Shown here piece after piece: positions 19,601 to 28,824 of a DNA stretch of 64,000 nucleotides. The DNA comes from Arctopsyche grandis. Its lineage: Eukaryota; Arthropoda; Insecta; Trichoptera; Hydropsychidae. Under the pieces are notes generated by a model, which was not told where the DNA came from, ran no database searches, and was given only the letters and a program-made list of their open reading frames with translations. How positions within the stretch are numbered: the first letter of the stretch is position 1; each line of letters starts with the position of its first letter. The stretch is from positions 36,997,691 through 37,061,690 of the forward strand of contig NC_135357.1 of the NCBI RefSeq assembly GCF_051622035.1, given 5' to 3'. The position numbers and the translations under genes are program-made.

Positions 19601-22055
19601 CAGTTGTCATTTGACACATTTATCAGAGCGATTCGATTTCTATTTTCCACCAGATGACGATCCACGAAAGGGAAAAGGATGGATACGAAATCCATTTTTG
19701 CCAAAGAATTATGATATATCACCTAATTTGGAAGATAAACTAATTGATCTGACTGCAAATCAAGAATTAAAAAAAATGTTTTGAAACCACAACTTCACAG
19801 GCTTTTGGATAAAATTAAAAGTAGAATTCCCATATATTTATGAACTTGCAGTGAAAACTCTTTTACCATTTGAATCAACTTACCTTTGCGAGACTGGTTT
19901 CTCAACCATGAGTACAATTAAAACAAAACATCGTAATAGTTATCTATGATCCATTGCGTGTGGCATTGTCTTCGATTAAACCACGACTGGATAAGTTATC
20001 TAATAACAAACAATCTCATATGTATGTATCATTAGTGTTTTTTTGTATTTTCATTTTTTATCTTTGTCTAAGTATATACATATTGTACTTCTTTGAATTT
20101 AATAAAATAAATTTTACTACTTAGATTTTATTTTATTTTTATTTGTTTACAAGTTTAAGTTTTCAACCATATATGTACAAACATATATAACTTTTTTATT
20201 TTAAAATATGATGCTGGTCCGTGAGAATTACTGAAAAAAAATACTGGTCCGCCACCTGAAAAAGTTTGAGTAGGACTGGTCTAGATTGAATCGTAAATAA
20301 TTAAAAATAAATCTCAGGTGATTCATACATTTTATATTTAACCAGTTATTTATTTATATAACGTTTTACGTTTTTTGACGTTATATAAATAAATTTTGGC
20401 ATTACAGGAAGAACCTAACGCGCCACAATGGCCTACATAATAAAATAAAATAATTTATTTATTTAAAATTTGGAAGTTTAGATCATAATTAGATCACATT
20501 TTTTTCGATTTGGTTGGTCTGTGTTTCCAGTGAAATCAATATGAAATTGCCATATTAATACTGAAAATAAACAAATTCTAGACAATTTAATCCACTATAT
20601 GAATTTTAATACAATATTATCCCTCTATACGTAATTAATTCGCGATAAAATAGTTCCCGGTAAAAACCGGTTTAATAAATAAAGACCAGTATTTACCGAT
20701 GGTGAAATTTTGGCGATTTACCGGTATACCGGTAAACCGGTATTGCAATCTTTAGTTGCCGCAACGGCTATAATTACACATTCAATTAAATTCAGTTCAA
20801 TTAAAAAATGGATTTCTTTCAGGTATTTAATATATATGTATATGTAGGTACATACATACATATATAAGCCATCAAAAGAACATTATGAATTTTTACCTTG
20901 TTTATAGATCAAAACTCTCATGCACACATAAGCTATGATAAACCTTTGATATCGAATACTAACATCTCGGCGAACACTCGCTAATAACATTGTTCCATTT
21001 TCCGCCAACGCATTTGGAAGATTTTGGTTTTTTAGCATCATTTCTTCTGTGATTATGTTTGCATTTGGAATGTACAAAAGCGCCACTTTGCATGGGTTTG
21101 TTGCAATTGATAAATTTATCGTTGAATGAGCACGATAAGTCCAAAGTTAACGAATGTAGTGGTTCACATAGGCCTGCAATATATACATATGTACATATGA
21201 TAAAGATTAAAAGTTATTTTATACCATTTTTTGGGTGACAAAGTTTCTGTCCCGGGTCGACCCGGGACAGACATTCCCGGGAATTCTCGGAATTTTTGTT
21301 GTCCCGTGTCCCGGGAATTCTTATCTCGAATCCCGGGAATAGGATTTTAAAAAATCTTGAAAATATACAACATTTTCACGACTGCACGAAGGGAAATAAT
21401 AAATCAAATACACAAAGAATCGTAAAATATTCTCAAAGGTTTGTTGTTGTTGTTGCATGCAATACCCTGATTTTGCATGGTCTAAAATGAAAGGAAATTC
21501 CATGGGGAAGTTTGTAATGAGGGAAGGTGGGGAGATAATTGCTTTACGGCACAAGATGACATCACCCCTAGTGACGCCACTGTTTATACTTATTTGACAT
21601 AATTTTAGATTATTCATAGTGACAAACTTACTGGAACAATTCATAGCACCGCTCCATGTCCCGTTCGGTCTACAATATATGACATCCGGCCCATCGATCG
21701 AATATCCTTTATTGCACTGGTACGTTATTATCGAAAATTCGTTTACGAGATCACCTACGTTCACTGCATCATGGTTGATGAAGTAATCGCCATTCTTCGG
21801 CTTAGCTGGAGCAATGCACTTTCTGAAACGTCACTACATTTACCTCGAGGGAATATTTCGAATAATAAATTGTGTGATGCACGCTTTAATTGTACAAAAT
21901 TAAAATGTGCATAATTTAACGAAATTTTAGCCATTTAAAATATTCCTAATTGCTTTCTGAAGTATTAAGTAGAAGTTATCTATACATAAATTGAATAATA
22001 ATTATTCCTTACCCGAGAGATGGTAATCCACTTCTGCTTTGCACATTATTTGAAT
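10412..22055 (-). CDS. Cassette B: ModSP/HP14-like modular serine protease
   Basis: Exons in gene order: linker 22013-22055; CCP 21632-21822; Wonton-like 20964-21173; CCP 18340-18530; Wonton-like 18054-18260; protease 11448-11609, 11248-11366, 10960-11139, 10718-10886, 10412-10633. The triad is complete: [22 protein letters not shown]. The residue at position 189 is Thr (MTIC), so trypsin-like cleavage is not expected. The catalytic chain begins IYGG after Pro-Tyr. Cysteines CGQ and HAACLNL, which would form the inter-chain bond, are present. The first Wonton exon (phase 1 out) cannot join the second CCP (phase 2 in), so the two pairs look like alternatives. The 6.4 kb intron before the protease holds a long LINE. 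Confidence 0.87.
10718..10886 (-). CDS. Cassette B protease exon 4
   Basis: 169 bases, encoding [12 protein letters not shown]...CLRTIPDEF...[10 protein letters not shown]. The donor is GTGAGC, whereas the three paralogues use a GC donor here. Confidence 0.92.
10960..11139 (-). CDS. Cassette B protease exon 3 (catalytic Asp)
   Basis: 180 bases, phase 0 to phase 0. [12 protein letters not shown] then QQDIAILLL with Asp102, and HAACLNL with the inter-chain Cys. Donor GTTAGT. Confidence 0.92.
11248..11366 (-). CDS. Cassette B protease exon 2 (catalytic His)
   Basis: 119 bases, beginning in phase 1 and completing SAAHCFES. It ends IQYSS in phase 0 at donor GTACAA. Confidence 0.9.
11448..11609 (-). 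CDS. Cassette B protease exon 1 (activation site)
   Basis: 162 bases, encoding [12 protein letters not shown] then [18 protein letters not shown] and [15 protein letters not shown]. Acceptor CAG, donor GTAAAA, phase 1 to phase 1. Confidence 0.92.
11660..12640. repeat. Short inverted-repeat elements with GCGAC/CGCGACAGAAAC motifs
   Basis: 11772-11942 has matching ends (AAGGTCTGACCGCAC and its reverse complement), about 171 bp. Related pieces (CGCGACAGAAA, GCAAGTGCGTATGGGGCC) recur at 12350-12410, 17340-17470 and 17985-18055. No coding potential recognised; target duplications not resolved. Confidence 0.5.
12844..13878 (+). CDS. LINE ORF1, gag-like zinc-knuckle protein
   Basis: 344 codons from ATG 12844. 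Lys/Asn-rich N-terminus, a central RRM-like region ([17 protein letters not shown]), then cysteine arrays [28 protein letters not shown] and a third CINC block. It would coat element RNA. An upstream ATG at 12797 ([15 protein letters not shown]) is one base out of frame through a run of eight A, so the true start may be 12797 with an indel here. It ends TAG at 13876-13878. Confidence 0.88.
   Translation: MDILTTKTNSISNDNKTFLITSVKKFVEYICENENNDKEQFLDVICELRSEFKNLKNNIQKDINILKSNSDLNILKRGGNKNENNLSYANALKNNNKDVTIIVPKKIQETDKTKEECKNVIKPKELKIGIQGVKKIDKGGIVVTCNSAQDSIKLIKEVKNKLGENYNVKRGELKNSKIKIVDMSEELTSEQLAECLMNQNQEVINDGELKVLKIWKSRKNNKYNAIVEVDCNTFKRLIEDGKVNINWDRCMVFEEINILRCLNCYGFNHKAVDCKNKVTCAKCGEEGHKSEGCNNKIIKCINCFKSNNKLKLNLNTNHGPLDTKCSVYKRNIELMRNRIKYNNI
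13879..14574 (+). CDS. LINE ORF2 endonuclease domain, no own ATG
   Basis: It continues in the same frame as ORF1 directly after TAG. APE-type endonuclease landmarks: GLSETHV (catalytic Glu), [19 protein letters not shown] and, near the end, IDLVI and GDHSIV (catalytic Asp-His). No in-frame ATG precedes the domain. It ends at TGA 14572-14574, where the RT continues in another frame, so this copy has a frameshift. Confidence 0.85.
   Translation, partial: QPPKGIGINVQSFFAHKDEVWSLTVSQKPLFIGLSETHVTGDFEDFELNIDGYCVLRCDSNSRHTGGVLLYLRDDLSYGNVIVNKVDGEFWTIGVDVLVNEVTVFLLVIYRSPNGRSGRFLKFLEELSERSIDVSKNIIMFGDWNFNWLQTEEFYVKKLRNWVNELGFKQKVTEATRVNNLSSSLIDLVITNIMDLRCEVKDVPKIGDHSIVNMFLGQRFSNGGLESMQVR
14576..16679 (+). 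pseudogene. LINE ORF2 reverse transcriptase, frameshifted
   Basis: 14576-15835 holds RT motifs [34 protein letters not shown] and [20 protein letters not shown] frame change near 15825-15835 follows, and 15828-16679 continues with the catalytic [25 protein letters not shown] and the C-terminal region to [10 protein letters not shown]. Both halves are otherwise open, so the loss looks recent. Confidence 0.88.
16776..18053. other. AT-rich intron with short repeat pieces
   Basis: 17060-17160 (ACCCACAAAAAATGGTTCAC then TTTTTTGCTCTCTTGC) is also at 61650-61712. 17340-17470 and 17985-18053 carry the GCGAC/CGCGACAGAAAC repeat also seen at 11660-12410. No exon recognised. Confidence 0.45.
18054..18260 (-). 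CDS. Cassette B Wonton-like exon 2
   Basis: 207 bases, phase 1 to phase 1, encoding [20 protein letters not shown]...[13 protein letters not shown]...[18 protein letters not shown]. Donor GTAAGG. Confidence 0.9.
18340..18530 (-). CDS. Cassette B CCP exon 2
   Basis: 191 bases, phase 2 in, phase 1 out (A before GTACGT). It encodes [14 protein letters not shown]...LTYNCDDAY...[16 protein letters not shown]. Confidence 0.9.
18683..18986. mobile_element. MITE-like repeat with ACAAACCTC ends
   Basis: It starts ACAAACCTC and ends GGAGGTTTGT, short inverted ends. It matches 42261-42574 over its length; related pieces are at 7130-7160, 29420-29600 and 43270-43400. No protein coded. Confidence 0.65.
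19253..20278 (+). mobile_element. hAT element (inner), with transposase remnant
   Basis: It begins CAGTGCTACTCAAACT and ends AGTTTGAGTAGGACTG, inverted with one mismatch. It is flanked by perfect 8-base duplications GTCTAGAT (19245-19252, 20279-20286). It carries a ZBED/hAT transposase fragment. Confidence 0.85.
19332..19784 (+). pseudogene. hAT/ZBED-type transposase C-terminal remnant
   Basis: About 150 codons ([35 protein letters not shown]) like the C-terminal half of ZBED-type hAT proteins. Further related sequence ([16 protein letters not shown]) follows after a break at 19850-19915. The N-terminal half and catalytic acids are missing. Confidence 0.75.
20964..21173 (-). CDS. Cassette B Wonton-like exon 1
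   Basis: 210 bases, encoding [20 protein letters not shown]...[13 protein letters not shown]...[17 protein letters not shown]. The donor sits three bases later than in the paralogues (CCGAGAT before GTTAGT), keeping phase 1. The Gly-Thr pair before the central Cys is replaced by Gly-Ala. Confidence 0.85.
21240..21370. repeat. hAT-like terminal fragment rich in CCCGGGAATTC
   Basis: Matches the left part of the repeat at 23484-23700 (CCCGGGTCGA, CCGGGACAGAC, CCCGGGAATTC). It lies in the intron between a CCP and a Wonton exon. No coding capacity. Confidence 0.6.
21632..21822 (-). CDS. Cassette B CCP exon 1
   Basis: 191 bases, phase 2 in, phase 1 out with donor GTAAGT. It encodes [14 protein letters not shown]...[32 protein letters not shown], a complete CCP module. 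Confidence 0.92.
22013..22055 (-). CDS. Cassette B linker micro-exon
   Basis: A 43-base exon between TTTCAG and GTAAGG, phase 1 in, phase 2 out, encoding [14 protein letters not shown]. Its position and phase match the linker exons at 10140-10194 and 39115-39169. Confidence 0.6.
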
Positions 22056-22085
22056 CTGAAACAAGTTAAGCGAAGTTTATATGTA

Positions 22086-22213
<128 letters not shown>

Positions 22214-22442
22214 AGAATTGATGTATAATTACTTAATGTAATAGTAGATTGAATTAGTTGTTGCACGTTATTGTTAGTTATTAACAGTTGGTACCCCAGA
22301 GACCGATTGCGTCCGGCTGAACGGTGATTGGTCAGCAGTGTCAGCGAGTCAGTGCTGACACTGCCGACCAATATATATTTATTTATGTATATATATGTAC
22401 ATACATTATTGCTGTCGGTTCCCTCATCACTGAGGATCGTGA

Positions 22443-22860
22443 CTATGATGTGCGGTCAACCAGCTGCCTCCATTCAGTTCTAAATTCAGCCAGGCGAAGA
22501 CTTGCTACCGTGGAAGCGCCCGTCGCTGCAGATACTTGGTCAGTCCAGCGTGCGGGGGATCTGCCTCTGGCTCTTCTGCCTTCGACGCTACCAACCACAA
22601 CCAACCGCTCCAGGCTCTCCTCAACTCTTCGTGCAATGTGGCCGAAGAACTGCAATATACGTTTCAGGCATATTGTTGACAATCTATCCTTGATTTTCAA
22701 TTCTTCAAGAATAGACACATTCGTGCGTTTGTCGGTCCAAGGCACGCGCAGTAGCCGTCTCCAGGACCACATCTCGAAGGCATCGATTCTCCGTCTATCC
22801 GCCGCCTTCATGGTCCACGTCTCGACACCATAAAGGCAGACAGAAAAAACGAGACTCTTT
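22443..22860 (-). mobile_element. LINE C-terminal fragment (endonuclease-RT family)
   Basis: The minus strand encodes DAFEMWSWRRLLRVPWTDKR, ILQFFGHIARR and RGRSPARWTDQ, the C-terminal tail common in RTE-like insect endonuclease-reverse transcriptases. It is truncated at both sides. Related fragments are at 26700-27590, 33557-33910 and 39420-40020. Confidence 0.8.
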
Positions 22861-22909
22861 ATCTATACAATATCTATATATTTATTTTATTCTTATTCAA
22901 ATTATCATG

Positions 22910-23470
22910 AACATACATACACTCGTCTTACAGATAGTTCCAATGTGACCGGAACCGGAACCGAACCGAAAACCGAATATATGTACCTTTATTTTTACTG
23001 GAACGAAAACCGAAACCGAACCGAAATTTTTTTCGGTTCGTTTTTTCGTTTCGGTGGATTTAAGTATATGTATACTTTTGGAATGATATAATTAATGGAA
23101 TATACAGGAATATATAGGAATGTACATACCTATACATGATAAATATATAAAATATATAAATATATAAAAATATGATAAAATATAATGGAGCTAATATAAT
23201 AAAATCAAATTTGTCAACTTGTTAGCAACCGAAATAGTCGAAGAAAACCAGAATATTAATTATGAAAGAGATTTTGAAGCCAATATGCTATTTTCCATTG
23301 AAAACTGTTCTTTCCCTCATCTCATCGAAATAAAATGTGTGGCACATATTTTACAATTAGCAATCAAAGATTCTATAAACGATTCAAATTCAAATACAAT
23401 TATATTTATTTAAATCGGAATAAATATGTACATCGCAAAAGATCAGAAGTTGACTTATGTACATACATAC
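22910..23470 (+). mobile_element. hAT remnant with ACCGAAC-rich terminus
   Basis: 22925-23055 is made of GGAACCGGAACC/AACCGAAC runs, similar to 52690-52790. At 23220-23390 a fragment reads FPHLIEIKCVAHILQLAIKD, the CxxHxLxL motif of hAT transposases. Broken copy. Confidence 0.6.
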
Positions 23471-23483
23471 ATTTGTAGTCTAG

Positions 23484-24673
23484 GGTTTCTGACCCGGGTC
23501 GATCCGGGACAGACAATCCCGGGAATTCACGGAATTTGTGTTTTCCCGTGTCCCGGGAATTCTTATCTCGAATCCCGGGAATTGGATTTAAAAAAAATTG
23601 AAAATATGCAACATTTTCACGTGTGCACGAAGGGAAATAATAAATCAAAAACACAAATAGTCGTAAAATATTCTCAAAGGTTTGTTGTTTAGCACTAAGT
23701 ACAGCGCATTCCCCGAACGTGGAAGTTTTATAAGCATAATGGTTATGTGCGTTTGGCCAAAATCGTTTCTTGTAATTCAATATTTGGAAAATCTCAATAT
23801 CGAAGGACTTGACCTTACCGATGAATTATTCCGAGAATTGAAAATTAAAATCAAAGAAAGAGGAAGCCTGAAACTGATTTTTTAACACAAATTTTAAATA
23901 ATTCTAATTTTATACCGAACAAAACATTCTTGAGTGTTGTAATAAAAGCGAATGTGTATCCTACATTGAAACTATTAGTATATCCTTCTTGTATTGACGA
24001 TTCCACAGTGGTAGAAACCCTTTTAGATTCGGATGAAGATGAAAAAATTTGACGATGAATGAAGAATTAAATAAGGAGTTATCAAATACAAATATACAAA
24101 ATAACGTAAATGAAAATAACCTCGATTTTAAAAAAGAAATTAAAATATACATGCTTATATATTAAAATATACATGCTAATACATTGATCACGCCGAATAA
24201 ATAATGTGAAATATGAATAAGTTTTTTTTTCAATATTCCTAGACCCACAAGAAAGCGGCCCTTACCATGATAAACTAGAGACATTTATCTATATATCCTT
24301 ACAATTTCATTTCTGTCCGCCGTGGGTTTTCCTCCCATACTATTTGCCCATTGACCTTTTTTTACCAAATCTAGAAATAGGCTTTCGGATTCTCATTTAA
24401 ATATTTTAGTATTCTTAAGAAGGTACTTTATATAATGTTTACTTTTATAATTACATTTTTTCCAGTTAATATAATGTATTATGCATTGTTTACTTTTTTA
24501 TATTTTGTAAATAAATAAATATTTTTTTATTAATTAAAAATAAATGAAATTCAAAAAAAAATGTTTATTTTACATGTGTCCTTTAAGTGGGATCCCGGGA
24601 ATCCCGGGAACGATCCCGGACTCCGTTTCGTGTCCCGGGAATTGAAAAAGTTCGGGAAATCAGAAACCCTAAT
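23484..24673 (+). mobile_element. hAT-like element with CCCGGGAATT ends
   Basis: It begins TAGGGTTTCTGACCCGGG and ends AAATCAGAAACCCTA, inverted over about 12 bases. Inside are hAT transposase C-terminal pieces: 23685-23885 (SFISIMVMCVWPKSFLVIQYLENL) and 23890-24055 (VIKANVYPTLKLLVYPSC). Matching target duplications were not found. Confidence 0.6.
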
Positions 24674-24825
24674 ATGTACGTACATAATATCGAATTTAAT
24701 TTATAGCATCGATAGCTACCTCGATATTACATATTAGGACGATAACCTCTGTTTTAAATTAATGTTTAAATAGTGTTTTATCTCAAGAAAAATAACATTT
24801 ATCTTAAAGTATTGAAAAATATTAT

Positions 24826-25480
24826 AAATAGCACTGTTTGACACGAAAAATGGTTCAGAGACGAGATATGACTTTTCTTATAGATATATGCCCAGTAAAT
24901 ACGAATCTGGTACGAACGAATAAAAAATGTTGATTGGCTCGAGATTCGGACATACATGTATGTATGTATATGTGTTTTTTAAATCCCGCGATTTTTCTAT
25001 ATCTTGGTGTTGTTCGGTCGACGTCTCAAAATCTGTCAATTTCCTGTTCAAAATGAATATTGGAATCTATAGTCGGGTATTTTATCGTTTATTTGTAGTA
25101 CTTTTAAACTTTAAAATCTCTCTAAGTAGTCGTCCAGTTTAAATCAAAAGTCAAAAGTACGTATTTTCACTTGGGATTTTTTCCCACTGTTAATACTATT
25201 TTATATTGACTATTTTCTATTGAAAGATGTTTATTGGCATAGTGTTCTGGCCAAACTATATCTTGTATATTTGTTGGAATTATTAAATTGATAACTGTGA
25301 TAGTCTTGCTGTAGTGAGAGAGATAAAAAAGTCGAAAATGAGAATAACTTGCAAAAAATGAACCGATGGAACTTCTGTAATGTTGGGAAAAATAAATAGT
25401 GTTGCTGCTCATGTAAGAGAAGAAATTGAACATTTGAGTAAACAGCACTATTTTACTCATAGAAAAGATCTATCTATACA
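24826..25480. repeat. Unclassified ~650-bp repeat, copy 1
   Basis: Directly repeated at 45083-45480. Shared blocks include TGACACGAAAAATGGTTCAG, TTGATTGGCTCGAGATTCGG and TTGTTCGGTCGACGTCTC. This copy has extra ATGTATGTATA and extends further right. No protein family recognised. Confidence 0.7.
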
Positions 25481-26699
25481 TTGTAAGAATAGATAATGCA
25501 TGGAAACAGGTGCCTGGTTAATGATATTGAAAAAATTAATATAATTTTTTTCTAAATTCAAGTATAATTAAAAAAAATGCCTATGGCACTAATTATGATA
25601 TTTTTATCATAATTAATTACATAATTTTTGTCTGAATTAAGGATTCAATTTAAAATATAATTATCCAAAGTAACTTTTAAAAATATTTGCCTACGGCGCT
25701 CATCATGTAATTGATAAGTAATTATTTTTTGATAGATTATTGCGCTGAGCAAGTAGAAGAATACTCGTATAATGACTCAATTGATGAATACTGCTTGAAA
25801 TATCTTAAAGGTCTACAATATTGAGTCGCCTGTATGATTCTTTATAATCATATATGTACATATTTGGGGAATTAGCAGCGTTAAACAAAAATTTGCAAAA
25901 GACAAATTTAACATTTGTAAGCACGCCAATCTGCAAGGTCTAAAATAAATAAAATAAGAGAGTAGTTTTTATGACATGTTCCAAGTGTTGAGGTTCAAAA
26001 TATTTTAAATATTAATAATAATATACAGAAATAATTTGGAAATTCTTAGATTTATTCAACTGCTTTGTGATTATTTGGATACAAGATTTCCAGACGAAGA
26101 TATAGACGACGAACATAATAAAAACAACTTAAGATAATAAAAAACGTTAATGTGTAAAATATCAACATTTAATAAGAAATGATTGCATCATTATTTCTTA
26201 TTAAAAATCAGGGGTGCTGAGCCTTTTTGGGAAAAAGCCCGGCTCGGAATTTCAAAATGAATGGTGGATTGGATGAAAAAAAATCTTATTGGAATCCAGT
26301 TTGAACAAATTTGAACGCATCTCCAGTCCACTACCAATATTCCATATATGTATATTGTTTCTCACTAATACTATTTGCTTAATATAATGTTACTTTCAAA
26401 TAATTTTATATTTTGATTGATTTTGAGAAGGAAAACGTAATTTTTTTTCAAAAAAAACAAAACCGGGTCTAATGTACATACATATCATAAATATGTATGT
26501 TTGTACTTTTATGTAATATTGATGGAACATGTGCGTAGATTTTATTTTGTTTGCGCTTGTTTTGAAGAACTAAAAAATGATGTAAAAATTCTTCACGATT
26601 AAGCATGATCGATATATGTTATGTATGTATCGTTTTAGTAAATTTAATTTTGGAAAACGTCTATTCCCATATGTACGTACGATCAAAAATTGATATAAA
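25481..26699. other. AT-rich intergenic DNA
   Basis: No exon recognised. At 26040-26140 a short reading frame (LLCDYLDTRFPDEDIDDEHN) could be a transposon scrap, and at 26210-26260 the sequence AGGGGTGCTGAGCC resembles a hAT end. Confidence 0.35.
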
Positions 26700-27590
26700 T
26701 TTCTTCTTCTTCTTCTTAATGCCTTGTCCGGATCCGGACGTTGGCGACCACCTCGTCGATTATTTGAAGATATCCGCATTGGTCTTCAGCGGTTCGAAAC
26801 ATTTCTTCGGCGCTCATATCGGTCCACATGCTCATGTTTCGAAGCCAAGATAACTTTTTCCTGCCAATCCATTTTTTTCCTTCTATTTTCTCCACGGTTA
26901 TCAAACGGAGAAATTCGTATTTTGGACCGCCTATCATGTGTCCGAGGTACTCCATCTTTCTCCGCTTGATGACAGAACAAGTTCCCTGCCTCTCACCATC
27001 ATGCCGAGGACAACTTTGTTTGATATATTTTTGGTCCACGGAATCTTCCGCATACGCCTGTATACCCACAGCTCAAAAGCTTCGATGCGACTGATCATCT
27101 TGGTCTTCAGAGTCCACGTCGCACATCCCTGTAGTAATACTGTCCAGACGTAGCTCTTCGCGATTCTGATGAAGATTGAGATGCTTGTTTGTAAGCGCCG
27201 CTTCATTATTTTGATAAATGCTGTTTTATCCATCACGATGCGGATTCTTAGATCTTATCTGGGTCCATCTCTTCATTCAGCCAGGTACCCAGGTATTTGA
27301 ATCTTTTCACTCTTTCTAACACCTCTCCATCCAACGTTAGATCACCGGTGTCTGTTTGCATTCTATCTACTATCATAATTTTTGTCTTCTTTAGATTTAT
27401 GCGCAGACCTCTTCGATTGCTTTCTTGATGTACATGGTCATGTAATTTTCAGCAACTAGTGCCGTGTCATCAGCATATCTTATATTGATGATCGTCTCGC
27501 CGCCCACCTTAATACTCTCCGCTTCTTGGAGAGCATCGTGGAAGATGGATTCGGTGTAGGTGTTAAAAAGAGTAGGTATAAATTTGATCA
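26700..27590 (-). mobile_element. LINE fragment with YADD (endonuclease-RT family)
   Basis: In several broken minus frames: IKVGGETIINIRYADDTAL (catalytic YADD) at 27420-27520, VLERVKRFKYLGTWLNEEMDP at 27260-27320, AKSYVWTVLLQGCATWTLK near 27110-27170, and EYLGHMIGGPKYEFLRL at 26890-26960. Frameshifts separate them, so it is inactive. Confidence 0.85.
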
Positions 27591-27989
27591 AATTTCAATT
27601 TTTAAATAATGATTTCTTTGCTTGAAAATCGATAATTTCCAATCTTTAATCTTCGTTAACAATAAATGAATTTTAGAAAATAAATCCGACCACTCGGACA
27701 AATCGTCACTTATCCTGATAAAGTGATAAAAGAAAATTTGTCCGGAAACTTGAATGTTCGGAGTGTGCATGTGCAACATTTAAACTGTGCCTTTTATCCA
27801 ATAAGGTGTTGGTTTTTATTATGCTAAATTGACGGAATCCCAAACGACATTTGGGATTCACTTAAAACTTCTCTTGGGATTTGGGCTTTATTACCTGGAA
27901 CCCTAAAAGCCATATCTTCTACCGAAATCGTGAAGGGCACATTTTTTAAATATTTTTTCTCGTATAAAATTTCATAAGTTAGTCAAAAG

Positions 27990-28262
27990 AGCTGAATGCC
28001 TGATGAAAAATGCTCGCGGGCCGTAGGTTGGGGACCCCTATTGTAATGTCATGCGAACAAAATAATGGAACAATATATTGATTTTAAGATTTTATTAAAT
28101 GAAAGTATGATATAACTGACTGTATAGAAACATTGAATGATATATTATATGTATGTATGTATGTAGTTATGTATGTATGTATGTAGTTATTTTCATATGT
28201 AGTTGAAGAAAAAGCATCAAGTGCCGATTGTGAACGTGAATTTAGTTTGATGATTGAATGAA
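27990..28262. mobile_element. hAT remnants
   Basis: GCGGGCCGTAGGTTGGGGACCCCT at 28016-28039 is the reverse of a widespread hAT-type end. 28205-28255 reads VEEKASSADCEREFSLM, the conserved C-terminal hAT dimerisation motif. The pieces need not belong together. Confidence 0.5.
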
Positions 28263-28824
28263 AAATACTAAATTTTGTAATGTATGTATATATGCATGTA
28301 TGTATCTACATTTTAATTTTTAAAATCTTAATTCTATAACACGTATTCTTATATGTAAGACATATTGAAGATTGTATAGGAGTAAAAATCTGCACTTTTT
28401 TTTTTATTTGGTCTGCTCAGCCTTTTTACAAGGTTTTATTAGTTTCATTTAGTACGTTGGCAAGACATTCCTTCCTTATTTATTATTATTCTTACCCAAG
28501 ACAATCAGTAGCAGCGATAGAACAGGCAACGTCCACAGAGCCATGACTATTTGTCGCTTGGAGATGAAGTTGAAAGAACTGAACCGTTTCGCATTCACCA
28601 CTTACATATATGTATGTACATATGTATATGCATATACTATATTACAAATATTATCTTATATGTATATGCATATAAGATAATATTTGACCCCGAAACAGTG
28701 GAATCCCAAATAAAATTGGATGGAAAAGTTAATTTATTGTCTGCCACCCTCTCGCTTTTTCAGATTTTAATTGTTTAAACGCCTATAACTTTATCTCTTT
28801 CACACTATATCTTATATAATTGCG

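Larger units (their letters stand above)
19129..20754. mobile_element. hAT-like element (outer of a nested pair)
   Basis: Ends TAGGGATTGCAA and (reverse) TAAAGATTGCAA, flanked by GTTGCCAC (19121-19128) and GTTGCCGC (20755-20762), an 8-base target duplication with one change. A second hAT (19253-20278) is inserted inside, and a ~60-base LINE 3' end sits at 20385-20440. Confidence 0.75.
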
